A stretch of 64,000 bases of DNA from Marinobacter sp. C7 (GTDB taxonomy: Bacteria; Pseudomonadota; Gammaproteobacteria; Pseudomonadales; Oleiphilaceae), in contig NZ_JAKQZH010000001.1 in assembly GCF_022343555.1 (NCBI RefSeq), positions 1,406,008 through 1,470,007 on the forward strand, read 5' to 3'. Of the stretch, positions 1 to 8,223 are shown one piece after another. Position numbers and translations under genes: made by a program. The notes under the pieces were generated by a model that made no database searches, was not told where the DNA came from, and worked only from the letters and a program-made list of their open reading frames with translations. The first letter of the stretch is position 1. Each line of letters begins with the position of its first letter.

Positions 1-721
1 GAGCGTTAATCATCGCCGAACGGCCTGCCAGCTGGGCGCCGGCAATATCCGCCCGATACTCCCGACGACGGGAGAACCAGAACACAATCGTGCTGGCCAG
101 GATGCCGAGCACGATTTCAGCCACGATGCTGACCACAAAGAAACCGATACCGTGGCCCTGCTCATTCTTGAACACCACCCGGTCCACAAACGAGCCGATC
201 ACCCGTGACGCGAAGATTACGAACGTGTTCACCACACCCTGAATCAGGGCCAGTGTCACCATGTCGCCATTGGCCACGTGGCCGATTTCGTGCCCAAGAA
301 CAGCCCGGATCTCGTCCTTGTTGAAGCGGTGCAGCAGACCTTCGCTGACAGCAACCAGCGCGTCATTCTTGTTCCAGCCGGTGGCGAACGCGTTGGATTG
401 TGATGCCGGGAAAATGGCCACCTCAGGCATCTTGATGCCGGCATTGCGGGCCAGTTCCGCCACCGTATCGACCAGCCAGCGCTCGGCCGGAGTCCGCGGT
501 GATTCGATCACCTGGGCCCGGGTGCTCCACTTGGCCATGGGCTTGGAGATGAACAGCGAGATCAGGGCGCCGGCAAAGCCGAACACCGCGGCAAAGGCCA
601 GCAACGAGCCGTACTCGATGCCTTGCTGGCTCAGGTAACTGTCGACACCCAGCAGGCGCAGGGTAAAGCTTGCAACCACAATGACCGCAAGGTTGGTCGC
701 CAGAAACAGCAGTATGCGCAT
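1..721 (-). CDS. htpX: Protease HtpX, zinc metalloprotease of the inner membrane (3' end outside the window)
   Basis: HtpX is an M48 zinc endopeptidase that degrades misfolded membrane proteins together with FtsH. The gene reads leftwards from ATG at 721. About 240 residues are present before the window edge, against roughly 293 in E. coli, so only the C-terminus is missing. Two N-terminal membrane segments (about 3-23 and 38-58) precede the zinc motif HEIGH at 144-148. A third zinc ligand lies in EYRAD (E221), and further hydrophobic segments lie at about 155-175 and 190-215. The gene sits 93 bp downstream of a small unknown gene and alaA on the same strand. Identity is certain from the motif and topology. 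Confidence 0.96.
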   Translation of the reverse strand, partial: MRILLFLATNLAVIVVASFTLRLLGVDSYLSQQGIEYGSLLAFAAVFGFAGALISLFISKPMAKWSTRAQVIESPRTPAERWLVDTVAELARNAGIKMPEVAIFPASQSNAFATGWNKNDALVAVSEGLLHRFNKDEIRAVLGHEIGHVANGDMVTLALIQGVVNTFVIFASRVIGSFVDRVVFKNEQGHGIGFFVVSIVAEIVLGILASTIVFWFSRRREYRADIAGAQLAGRSAMINA

Positions 722-814
722 GTTAATTCCTTGAAAGTTCAGTCAAAGACACAAATCACCCATCTGACCGGAATATGCGGCCCGGGTTCTCGGCTTCAAG
801 AGTATTACCGCGAT

Positions 815-1282
815 TTAATGATGGCTACTGTCGGCGAAAAACGTCGCTTGCACCACCTGGCTGATACGCGCGGAGTTGCCGGTCTTCAGGGCTTGGCGAA
901 TCAGGTGGATATGGGTAGAGAGGTCGCGTTGGACCGACCGGGGCAGGTTCTCGGTCTCGTCCGTCTGGACGCCGGCTGCGTCGGCCAGGGCCTGGGATGC
1001 CGGGGCGCTGAGACGGATGAAGGCGTTGCGGGTCAGAACGGCCTGGTCAAGGGCTTCCTGGCGGATGGTGTCCACATAGCGTAACAGCCCTTCTTCCTCG
1101 AGCCAGAGCAGGGCGCCGAAACAGGCCATGTGCCGCTTGCTGTGGAGGCCGAATTCGTCCGGCTCGTCGGGTCCTGCAATATCCTCCACAAACAGGTTTA
1201 CCCGGCGCGGGAAGACGCCGTAGAGCTGGACCAGAGCGATGGCAACGTCCTTGTAGAATTCCTCGACATGAATATCCGCCAT
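815..1282 (-). CDS. Conserved hypothetical protein between alaA and htpX
   Basis: This is a 155-residue soluble protein with no signal peptide or membrane segment. It starts at ATG 1282 with only a weak ribosome site, 10 bp after the alaA stop, so it is probably cotranscribed with alaA. The sequence looks mostly alpha-helical: an N-terminal part with LYGVFPRR and LFVEDIAGPDEPDEFG, then a block rich in leucine and acidic residues (LLWLEEEGLLRYVDTIRQEALDQ). I do not recognise a named family and propose no function. Its codon use and composition match its neighbours, so it is very likely a real gene rather than a shadow. Confidence 0.8.
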   Translation of the reverse strand: MADIHVEEFYKDVAIALVQLYGVFPRRVNLFVEDIAGPDEPDEFGLHSKRHMACFGALLWLEEEGLLRYVDTIRQEALDQAVLTRNAFIRLSAPASQALADAAGVQTDETENLPRSVQRDLSTHIHLIRQALKTGNSARISQVVQATFFADSSHH

Positions 1283-1292
1283 AATGTGACCG

Positions 1293-2507
1293 TTACTGCT
1301 GATATTTGCTCAGGAAATTGCCGAGGCGGCCCATCGCGTCCTCGAGCGTATCCTCCCGTGGCAGGAAAACCACGCGCAGATGCTGTTTGTCATCAATGTT
1401 GAAGGCAGAACCCTGGACCAGCAGGATCTTTTCCTGAAGCAGCAGATCCAGTACCAGTTTCTCGTCATTGACGATGGGAAACTTCTTCGGATCGAGCTTC
1501 GGAAAAAGGTAAAGAGCCCCCTCGGGTTTCACGCAGCTGACCCCGGGAATATCGTTCAGCATCCGCCACGCGGTCTCGCGCTGTTCGAACAGGCGCCCGC
1601 CCGGCGCCACCAGGTCGTCGATGGACTGGTAACCGCCCAGGGCCGTCTGGATGGCGAGTTGGGCGGGCACATTGGCGCACAGGCGCATGTTGGAGAGCAT
1701 CTCGATGCCCTCCACCAGATCTCGGGCGCGGTGCTTGGCACCACTGATGATCATCCAGCCGGAGCGATAACCGGCCGCCCGGTAATTCTTGGACAGGCCG
1801 TTATAGGTGAAGAACAGGACGTCATCGGCCAGAGAGGCAGTGGAAACGTGCCGGGTCCCGTCGTAGAGGATCTTGTCGTAGATCTCATCCGACAGGACTA
1901 TCAGGTTATGTTTGCGTGCCAGTTCGATGACCTGTTCCAGCAATTCCGTCGAATAGACTGCACCGGTCGGGTTGTTGGGATTTATCAGCACGATGGCCCG
2001 GGTGCGGCGGGTAATTTTCTTGCGGATATCGTCTATGTCCGGGAACCAGTTCTGCTCCTCGTCACAGCGATAGTGTACCGGCTTGCCGCTGGATAGAGTG
2101 ACGGCTGCGGTCCAGAGCGGATAATCGGGAGCCGGAATAAGCACTTCGTCACCGGTGTTGAGCATCGCCTGCATGGACATCACGATCAGCTCGCTGACGC
2201 CATTGCCCAGGTAGATGTCGTCGATGTCCACTTTGTCGATGCCCCGCTGCTGGCAATAATGCATGACTGCCTTGCGGGCAGAGAACAGCCCCTTGGACTC
2301 GACGTAGCCCTGGGCCTGGTGCATGTTGTAAATCACGTCCTGCTGGATTTCTTCCGGCACATCCAGCTCGAAGGCGGCCGGGTTGCCGATATTGAGCTTG
2401 AGGACCCGGTGACCTTCCTCCTCCAGCCGACGCGCCTCGCGCAGAACCACTCCACGAATTTCGTAACAGACGTTATCGAGCTTGGCGGACTTGTAGTAGT
2501 TCTGCAT
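1293..2507 (-). CDS. alaA: Glutamate-pyruvate aminotransferase AlaA
   Basis: This is a PLP-dependent class I aminotransferase that makes alanine from pyruvate and glutamate. I chose ATG 2507 (404 residues, close to the 405 of E. coli AlaA) because AAGGA stands at the right distance before it and the protein then begins MQNYYKSAKL; an upstream ATG at 2552 would add 15 unrelated residues. Visible motifs are NPNNPTG at about 176, SDEIYD at 206-211 and the PLP lysine K240 in GLSKNYR, followed by the phosphate-binding arginine in AGYRSGW. The gene is divergent from the glutathione peroxidase gene across a 234 bp gap that holds the OspR-type palindrome. Confidence 0.93.
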   Translation of the reverse strand: MQNYYKSAKLDNVCYEIRGVVLREARRLEEEGHRVLKLNIGNPAAFELDVPEEIQQDVIYNMHQAQGYVESKGLFSARKAVMHYCQQRGIDKVDIDDIYLGNGVSELIVMSMQAMLNTGDEVLIPAPDYPLWTAAVTLSSGKPVHYRCDEEQNWFPDIDDIRKKITRRTRAIVLINPNNPTGAVYSTELLEQVIELARKHNLIVLSDEIYDKILYDGTRHVSTASLADDVLFFTYNGLSKNYRAAGYRSGWMIISGAKHRARDLVEGIEMLSNMRLCANVPAQLAIQTALGGYQSIDDLVAPGGRLFEQRETAWRMLNDIPGVSCVKPEGALYLFPKLDPKKFPIVNDEKLVLDLLLQEKILLVQGSAFNIDDKQHLRVVFLPREDTLEDAMGRLGNFLSKYQQ

Positions 2508-2695
2508 GGATTCGGGTTCCTTGAAAGGTAATACGGTTACGCAGCCATCCATTTGGTGGCAGGCTTTATTCTAGCGGAGCGAGGGCAGGCTACAACAGGG
2601 GAATTATGACGAATTGTGGCGGATTTAGGGGGTAAACCTCAGGCGGGTTCCCGGTTTTGTGACCAAGTGGCCTGTTAGGGCATGGCTTTCCGATA

Positions 2696-2728
2696 TATAT
2701 TTTGCACAATTAGATTGTGCAAAATATA
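2696..2728. promoter_or_regulatory. Perfect palindrome, probable OhrR/OspR operator
   Basis: The two arms are 15 bp each with a 3 bp spacer (TAG). The core half-site is TTTTGCACAAT, mirrored by ATTGTGCAAAA. The palindrome ends 13 bp before the glutathione peroxidase start codon, with AAAGGAG in between, so it overlaps the likely promoter or leader of the gpx-regulator operon. AT-rich palindromes with ACAAT/ATTGT half-sites are typical of OhrR-type MarR regulators, and such a regulator is encoded two genes on. The match is by eye; binding is inferred. Confidence 0.75.
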
Positions 2729-2741
2729 AAAGGAGTGATTT

Positions 2742-3227
2742 ATGGCGCAGTCAAGTCTCTACGATTTCAAGGTTCGCGATATCAAGGGTAACGAACAGGG
2801 CATGGATGCCTATCGCGGCAAGGTGCTGCTGATCGTGAACACGGCCAGCAAGTGCGGCTTTACCCCTCAGTTCGAGGGCTTGCAGCAGCTCTACAAGGAT
2901 CTGAATGAAAAGGGGCTGGAGGTGCTCGGTTTTCCGTGCAACCAGTTCATGAACCAGGATCCCGGCACCGACGATGCGATCAGCCAGTTCTGCAGTCTGA
3001 ATTATGGTGTGGATTTCCCCATGTTTGCCAAGATCGAGGTGAACGGGGAGGGCACCCACCCGCTATACAAGTTCCTTAAAAAGGAGGCTCGGGGGCTGAT
3101 GGGGTCGGAAAAGGTAAAATGGAATTTCACCAAGTTCCTGGTCGATCGCAGTGGTCGCGTTGTTCGTCGGTACCCGCCCACCGCCAAGCCGGAATCGATC
3201 CGGGCGGACATTGAAGAGCTACTCTGA
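2742..3227 (+). CDS. Glutathione peroxidase-family thiol peroxidase
   Basis: A 161-residue peroxidase with a thioredoxin fold that reduces hydroperoxides in the cytoplasm. The peroxidatic residue is a cysteine, not selenocysteine (C38 in NTASKCGFTP). The second family block is FPCNQF with C66, and the tryptophan-asparagine pair of the catalytic tetrad is WNFTKFL at about 127-128. It has a strong ribosome site (AAAGGAG). The downstream MarR-family gene starts 5 bp after its stop, and a palindrome precedes it, so expression is probably derepressed by organic peroxide. Enzymes of this subfamily often use thioredoxin rather than glutathione; that is family knowledge and not visible here. Confidence 0.93.
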   Translation: MAQSSLYDFKVRDIKGNEQGMDAYRGKVLLIVNTASKCGFTPQFEGLQQLYKDLNEKGLEVLGFPCNQFMNQDPGTDDAISQFCSLNYGVDFPMFAKIEVNGEGTHPLYKFLKKEARGLMGSEKVKWNFTKFLVDRSGRVVRRYPPTAKPESIRADIEELL

Positions 3228-3232
3228 AGGCT

Positions 3233-3697
3233 ATGGATAGCGATCAGGCGCTGGCGCTGGACAACCAGATCTGCTTTGCCCTCTATGCGGCAAACCGTGC
3301 GGTCACCGCACTGTACCGCCCGTTGCTCAGGGAGCTTGCGCTTACCTATCCCCAGTATCTCGTCATGCTCGTGTTGTGGGAGCGAGAGTATGAGGGGCGG
3401 GTAACCCATGTGTCGGATCTCGGGCGCCGGTTGCGACTGGATTCAGGAACGCTCACGCCCCTGCTCAAACGCCTGTCGGAGCGCGGTTTGCTCCACCGCG
3501 AGAGGGATCCGGAGGATGAGCGATCCGTGGTGGTTGCGCTTACGCCTGAGGGGCAGGGGCTGAGAAAGCGGGCCGCTAACGTGCCTGGCAGGTTGCTGTG
3601 CAGTATCGACCTGCCACCGGGACGGCTGACGGCAATCAGGGATGAGCTCAAGTCAGTGCTTGAGACGATCGAGCATCAGGTCGGGACCAGCGACTGA
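3233..3697 (+). CDS. ospR: OhrR/OspR-type organic peroxide sensor (MarR family repressor)
   Basis: A 154-residue winged-helix repressor closely resembling OhrR. It has the reactive cysteine C14 in DNQICFALY, the tyrosine-containing block LTYPQYLVMLVLWE, and the DNA-binding segment LDSGTLTPLLKRL followed by the wing DPEDERSVVVALT. A second cysteine at C123 fits the two-cysteine class, in which peroxide forms a disulfide that releases DNA. It lies directly behind the peroxidase gene. In Pseudomonas, as I recall, the same arrangement is OspR with a glutathione peroxidase, next to the sagS kinase gene. Its 3' end overlaps the convergent kinase gene by 50 bp. ohrR would be an equally fair name. 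Confidence 0.88.
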   Translation: MDSDQALALDNQICFALYAANRAVTALYRPLLRELALTYPQYLVMLVLWEREYEGRVTHVSDLGRRLRLDSGTLTPLLKRLSERGLLHRERDPEDERSVVVALTPEGQGLRKRAANVPGRLLCSIDLPPGRLTAIRDELKSVLETIEHQVGTSD

Positions 3698-5996
3698 TCG
3701 TGCTGCGGAGCTCATCCCGGTTATAGGGCTTGGTGATATAGTCGTTCATGCCCGCGGCAATGCAATCGTCGCGGTCGCCTTGCATGACATTGGCTGTTAC
3801 CGCAATCACGGGCAAGTCCTGCCATTCAGGGTTCTCCCGTATCTTTCGGGTAGCCTCGTAACCGTCCATGACCGGCATCTGGCAATCCATAAGGACCAGG
3901 TCATAGTCGGAATGTTTCAGTGCCTCCAGCGCTCGTTTTCCGTTCTCCGCGTGGTCTACACGGTGCCCCAGCTTTTTCAGCAGGCTGCTGGCGACGAGCT
4001 GGTTTACCTGGTTGTCTTCCACGAGCAAGATAGACAGTGGTCGGGTGGTGCCGACCGGCTGTTCCTTCTTCAGTTCTTTCGTTTTGTCCGCTGGCATCAG
4101 GCCTGCGGCCCTGCACAGGCATCGGTACAGTTCGTCCCTTTTTACCGGCAGCGATAGCACCTGATGACCTGTCTGTGCATTTACACTGTTGCCTCTGGCG
4201 TCGGCGAGGATGACACCTTCGCCGGGCCAGGCATCTGCAAACGCTATGGCTTCCGTGTCACCCGCGTCAATTGCAGACAACAGGATACCCTCGGGGTGTC
4301 GGCTTGCCCCCCTCACCGGGATTCCCCAGGCTCGCAACTGGCTCTCCAGTGCCAGACGGTGTGGATGCGCCGGCGGCACCGCAAGTGCAACGCCAATCTG
4401 TTTCAGTTTCTCGGGAATTAGCTGAGCCCCGGCTGCCGGCGCCGGTTCCTCGTGCACGGGCAGGGGCAGGGTGACGGTAAAGTGGGTGCCGTTACCTTCC
4501 CGGGAGTCCACCATAATCTGCCCGTGCATACGCTCCACCAGTTGACGGCACAGGGTCAGGCCGAGCCCCGTGCCCCCGTAGAGCCGTGTCGTATCGCTAT
4601 CCGCCTGGGAGAAGGGGGAGAAAATCCGGTGTAACCCCTCACGGGACATGCCAATGCCGGTGTCGATGATTTCCAGCCGCATGCTCCCGCCCGAATGGGT
4701 GGCCTTGATTTTTACGTGGCCGGCATCGGTGAACTTGATCGCGTTGCTGATCAGGTTGTTGAGAATCTGCCGTGTCCGGGTAGGGTCACCCAGAAAGGTT
4801 TCCGGCAGGTCGGGATCAATCTCGGTGACCAGATCGATACCCTTGGAGCGGGCCTGCTGCGAATGCAGTGTGGCGCATTCCTCGATCAGGAGGCGCATGC
4901 TGAAGGGTATGTTTTCAAGGCTGAGCTTCCCGGCTTCGACTTTGGAAATATCCAGGATGTCATTGAGCAGTCCCAGAAGGCTCTGCCCCGCATTCAGGGC
5001 GATTTCCAGGCGGTTGCGCTGAACCGGATCCAGTTCGCCTTCAAGTGCCACGCCGAGCATGCCAAGGACGCCGTTGAGTGGGGTACGTATCTCGTGGCTC
5101 ATGCTGGCGAGAAAGTTGGCCCGGGATCGGGCTCTGCGGACAGCATCTTCCTTGGCCCGGACCAGTGCCCGGTTGCCCCGCTGCAATGCCTCATTCTTAT
5201 CCGAAATTTCCCGAGTCCGGTCAGCGACTTCCTGCTCAAGCTGACTGGAGTAGTTCTTGATAGCGCTTTCCGCATTCCGGAGTTGTTCCAGGCTGGAGTC
5301 AATGGTTTCCAGATGCTGATTGATAATGCCGACCATGGTGCCTATCTCGTCCTGCTCGTGCCGTGCGGGCACGGGCAGCCGGATTTTTTCGGGAGAATCG
5401 GCGGAAACCCGGCTGAGCGCACCGATGACGTTCATCATGGGGCGGGTAAGTACCAGATAAAAAATTGCCAGGAGGGCGCCGGACAGAGCCAGACTTTTCA
5501 GCAGGCCGCTAAACAACGTGTAGGCAGCTCGCTTGAGGAACTGAGATCCGTAATGAAAGGTATCTATGGTGACAGCCAGTCTGCCCAGGGGCAGGTTCGC
5601 CAGTTGCCTGACCTCAAGTTCCGAACTGAACGAACGACTGTCTCCGAACAGGAGATCGCTGAGCCAGCGGTAGGGCGAAACCGGGCTGCTCTGGCTGGCC
5701 GCAGCCATGGTATGGCCCTCGTTGTCGATAATCCGGGCATCAATGGTTGCGGGGTGGCGAAGCAGGCCATCGAGGAGTTCCTCCGCGAGGCGGACATCGA
5801 TGTTGTAGGCTATCTGGGAGGCCGGGCTGTGGCTGATTTCGATCAGCGCATTAACTTCGGCTTCCATGGAATCACGGGCACTGAAATAGTCGAGGGTGAT
5901 CTGTACCAGATTCAGTATCAGCCCCAGCGCCATCGCTACCAGAATAGTGTCTCGGGTCAGTCTGTAGGAAAGACGCTTTTTGAAAGTATTGGTCAC
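3648..5996 (-). CDS. Hybrid sensor histidine kinase/response regulator, SagS-like
   Basis: A 782-residue membrane kinase with a GTG start at 5996. In order it has a transmembrane segment at about 17-37, a periplasmic sensor region at 38-155, a second transmembrane segment at 160-183, a HAMP linker at 184-240, a coiled coil, and a HisKA domain with H301 in SHEIRTP. The ATPase domain follows, with the N box near 413 and glycine boxes DTGIG (445) and GGTGLGL (474). A degenerate receiver-like stretch lies at about 532-633, and a true receiver ends the protein, with D704 in LMDCQMP and K756. There is no Hpt domain, so a separate phosphotransfer protein is expected. Length and position beside the peroxide regulator match Pseudomonas SagS, which signals through HptB. 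Confidence 0.88.
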   Translation of the reverse strand: MTNTFKKRLSYRLTRDTILVAMALGLILNLVQITLDYFSARDSMEAEVNALIEISHSPASQIAYNIDVRLAEELLDGLLRHPATIDARIIDNEGHTMAAASQSSPVSPYRWLSDLLFGDSRSFSSELEVRQLANLPLGRLAVTIDTFHYGSQFLKRAAYTLFSGLLKSLALSGALLAIFYLVLTRPMMNVIGALSRVSADSPEKIRLPVPARHEQDEIGTMVGIINQHLETIDSSLEQLRNAESAIKNYSSQLEQEVADRTREISDKNEALQRGNRALVRAKEDAVRRARSRANFLASMSHEIRTPLNGVLGMLGVALEGELDPVQRNRLEIALNAGQSLLGLLNDILDISKVEAGKLSLENIPFSMRLLIEECATLHSQQARSKGIDLVTEIDPDLPETFLGDPTRTRQILNNLISNAIKFTDAGHVKIKATHSGGSMRLEIIDTGIGMSREGLHRIFSPFSQADSDTTRLYGGTGLGLTLCRQLVERMHGQIMVDSREGNGTHFTVTLPLPVHEEPAPAAGAQLIPEKLKQIGVALAVPPAHPHRLALESQLRAWGIPVRGASRHPEGILLSAIDAGDTEAIAFADAWPGEGVILADARGNSVNAQTGHQVLSLPVKRDELYRCLCRAAGLMPADKTKELKKEQPVGTTRPLSILLVEDNQVNQLVASSLLKKLGHRVDHAENGKRALEALKHSDYDLVLMDCQMPVMDGYEATRKIRENPEWQDLPVIAVTANVMQGDRDDCIAAGMNDYITKPYNRDELRSTISRWSRPDARSSQALT

Positions 5997-6251
5997 GGGT
6001 AGTTGCTATTCCTGATCCCGGCAGGTTGAACGTTCGAGCTTAACGAGTGGGTCGCGGTCTGCTGATAGTAATCAACACCCGAGGGGAAGAGTAGCAGAAA
6101 CGGTGGATGGAATCCGTGTAAAGGGGGCAGGTGGGTAAGTAATATTGATTTTGTGAATTTAATCTAGTGATTGTATTATTGTTATGAATGTGGTGGTTGG
6201 CTCGCTGCCGGCCCAGCGTGTCTTTTTCGGAATCAACGCCCGGAGTATCCG

Positions 6252-7262
6252 ATGGATCTTTCCCGTGTCGACCTCAATCTGCTGGTGTACCTGGATGTTT
6301 TGCTGCGGGAGCGCAACGTTACCAAGGCCGCGAACCATCTCGGAATTACCCAGCCTGCCATGAGCAATGGTCTTCGTCGACTGCGGGACCTGTTTGCCGA
6401 TCCGCTGCTGGTAAGAACCAGCGAAGGTATGACAGCAACCGAGCGTGCGAGGGAGCTACAGCCGCTGGTCCGGGGTATCCTGTCCGATATCGAGCAGGCG
6501 GTACAGGAGAAAACCCCGTTTTCCGCGATGGAAAGCCATCGCGTGTTCCGCATCATGGCCAGTGATTATGCGGAGTCCTGCCTCATGCCGCGTGTGCTTC
6601 GCCGGATCCGCCAGGAGGCGCCCAATGTCACCCTGGATGTCCTGACACCCAGCGATGTCAGCTTCCTTGACGTGGAGCAGGGACGGCTCGATATGGCGAT
6701 CAACCGTTTCGACAAGATTCCCCAGTCCTTTCACCAGAAAACACTCTGGACCGAGTACTTTGCCTGCCTGATGAACGCCCGGAACCCGATCCTCAAGGAG
6801 CCGTTCACTCTGGATACCTATCTGGATGCAAGCCACATCTGGGTCAGCAAGACCGGGTTCGGTGTTGGTGTGGGGGTCAATCCGAAAGACGTCCAGCGCC
6901 TGGGCTGGGTCGACGAAGCGTTGGGGCGGATGGGGGCCAAGCGTCAGATATCCGTATTCACCCGCCACTACCAGGTGGCGATGCTGCTGGCCGAGCAGCA
7001 CGACCTGATCGCGACCCTGCCGTCAAGGGCGGCCTGGCTGCAGAAGGATAATGCGAATCTGGTGGTCAAGGTGCCACCCTTCGAGATACCGCCGTTCGAG
7101 CTGAAGATGGCATGGAGTCCGTTGCTCCAGCACAACACCGACCACCAGTGGTTGAGAAAGCTCATCGCTGAGGTAGCCGAGGAAGTGGATACGGAGTTTG
7201 CGCCCTTCGGTGCCCGTTTCGAGTCTGCTGATCCCGCGCCGGTCCGGCACTCAGAGCGGTAG
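6252..7262 (+). CDS. LysR-family transcriptional regulator
   Basis: A 336-residue regulator. The start at 6252 (MDLSRVDLNLL) is supported by GGAG just upstream and by the family length; a longer frame from 6171 would add 27 atypical residues. The helix-turn-helix lies at about 20-45 (NVTKAANHLGITQPAMSNGLRRLR), followed by a LysR substrate-binding domain from about 95. The neighbours do not reveal its target: it is divergent from the kinase gene, and its 3' end overlaps the convergent GNAT gene by 12 bp. The 255 bp upstream gap is AT-rich near 6145-6190 and probably holds divergent promoters. Confidence 0.87.
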   Translation: MDLSRVDLNLLVYLDVLLRERNVTKAANHLGITQPAMSNGLRRLRDLFADPLLVRTSEGMTATERARELQPLVRGILSDIEQAVQEKTPFSAMESHRVFRIMASDYAESCLMPRVLRRIRQEAPNVTLDVLTPSDVSFLDVEQGRLDMAINRFDKIPQSFHQKTLWTEYFACLMNARNPILKEPFTLDTYLDASHIWVSKTGFGVGVGVNPKDVQRLGWVDEALGRMGAKRQISVFTRHYQVAMLLAEQHDLIATLPSRAAWLQKDNANLVVKVPPFEIPPFELKMAWSPLLQHNTDHQWLRKLIAEVAEEVDTEFAPFGARFESADPAPVRHSER

Positions 7263-8216
7263 CTGGCGGAGTTCCAGTGAGCTGCGCCCGCAGTCCCACA
7301 TCCGCTGGAAAGTTTCCGCCAGCAGCTTTACCCGGCCACTGTCGGAAAAGTTGCAGAAACCGTCGGGTTTGTAGAAGTCGTGGCGGTACAGTACCCCCTC
7401 CCGATCGATCAGCATGAACGGCTGATCTGCCACCGGGTAGTCCTCGTTCACCAGCCGGAGCTCCATGCGACTGGGTAATCGGCGCATCAGCTCCACCAGC
7501 TGGTGCCGACGTTTGACCAGGGGCTTGTCATCGTGGATCAGCAGCCGGACTTCGCTGAGCCGGTGGCGACGGGCGAGCGCGGAGATCAGCTCCCGGAACC
7601 GTAAACGGTCGTACAGGTCGTGTTCCAGCAGTCGGTCATACAGCCAGATTCGCTGCCCGGCCTGGCCTGCCAGGGAATCCATCAGGGCCAGCATGCGGGT
7701 CTCGGTGGAAAACAGCCAGCTTTTCCGGTCTTGCTCCAGCAGCAGAGGGTAGTCGCGTTCCTCAAGTTCGGCTACGGCCAGCTCTGGCGCGAGGCATCGC
7801 ATGTCGTAGTGGGGAATACCTGCATCGTCGTAGACGTCCGAGCACACATGAAAACCCGAGCGTTCATAAAAAGGAATGGCATGCTCCTGTGCCGATAGCC
7901 GGATTTCGTCATACTGATCCGCGGCTTCGGCCAGCAGGTGCCGGAGCAAGGCCTCTCCGATACCTTGCCCCCGATGTTCCGGCAGGACTGCCATGCGGCC
8001 GATGTGGGCCGTTTCATCAAGGCTGGAGAACAGCCGGGCCACGCCTACCGGTGTGTTGTCAGGCAGTACTGCCAGGAAGTGATCTGCTATCTCGTCAGTG
8101 TCGTCCCACTCCAGCGCTGGTGGTACCTGCTGTTCCTCGATGAACACGCGCTGTCGGATGTCCCGGATGTGGCCCGGAGCGAGCTGCCAGCTGTATTTGC
8201 GAATCCGGACAGTCAT
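7251..8216 (-). CDS. GNAT acetyltransferase with an uncharacterised C-terminal domain
   Basis: A 321-residue two-part protein. The N-terminal half (about 1-150) is a GNAT domain: the acetyl-CoA pyrophosphate loop RGQGIG lies at 82-87 after the beta strand HIGRMAVLP, and PFYERSGF closes the fold. Its opening resembles ElaA-type acetyltransferases. The C-terminal half (about 165-321) has a conserved-looking pattern (SWLFSTETRMLALMD, LIHDDKPLVKRRHQLVELMRRL, DREGVLYR) that I know only as a domain of unknown function fused to GNATs in related bacteria. It lies 7 bp downstream of roxA on the same strand, so it is probably cotranscribed. The substrate is unknown. Confidence 0.85.
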   Translation of the reverse strand: MTVRIRKYSWQLAPGHIRDIRQRVFIEEQQVPPALEWDDTDEIADHFLAVLPDNTPVGVARLFSSLDETAHIGRMAVLPEHRGQGIGEALLRHLLAEAADQYDEIRLSAQEHAIPFYERSGFHVCSDVYDDAGIPHYDMRCLAPELAVAELEERDYPLLLEQDRKSWLFSTETRMLALMDSLAGQAGQRIWLYDRLLEHDLYDRLRFRELISALARRHRLSEVRLLIHDDKPLVKRRHQLVELMRRLPSRMELRLVNEDYPVADQPFMLIDREGVLYRHDFYKPDGFCNFSDSGRVKLLAETFQRMWDCGRSSLELRQLPL

Positions 8217-8223
8217 GACACTC

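Noticed and set aside
4695..6002. A 435-codon plus-strand frame over the hybrid kinase
   Set aside because: It is a shadow of the kinase gene, whose histidine, ATPase and receiver motifs read correctly on the minus strand.
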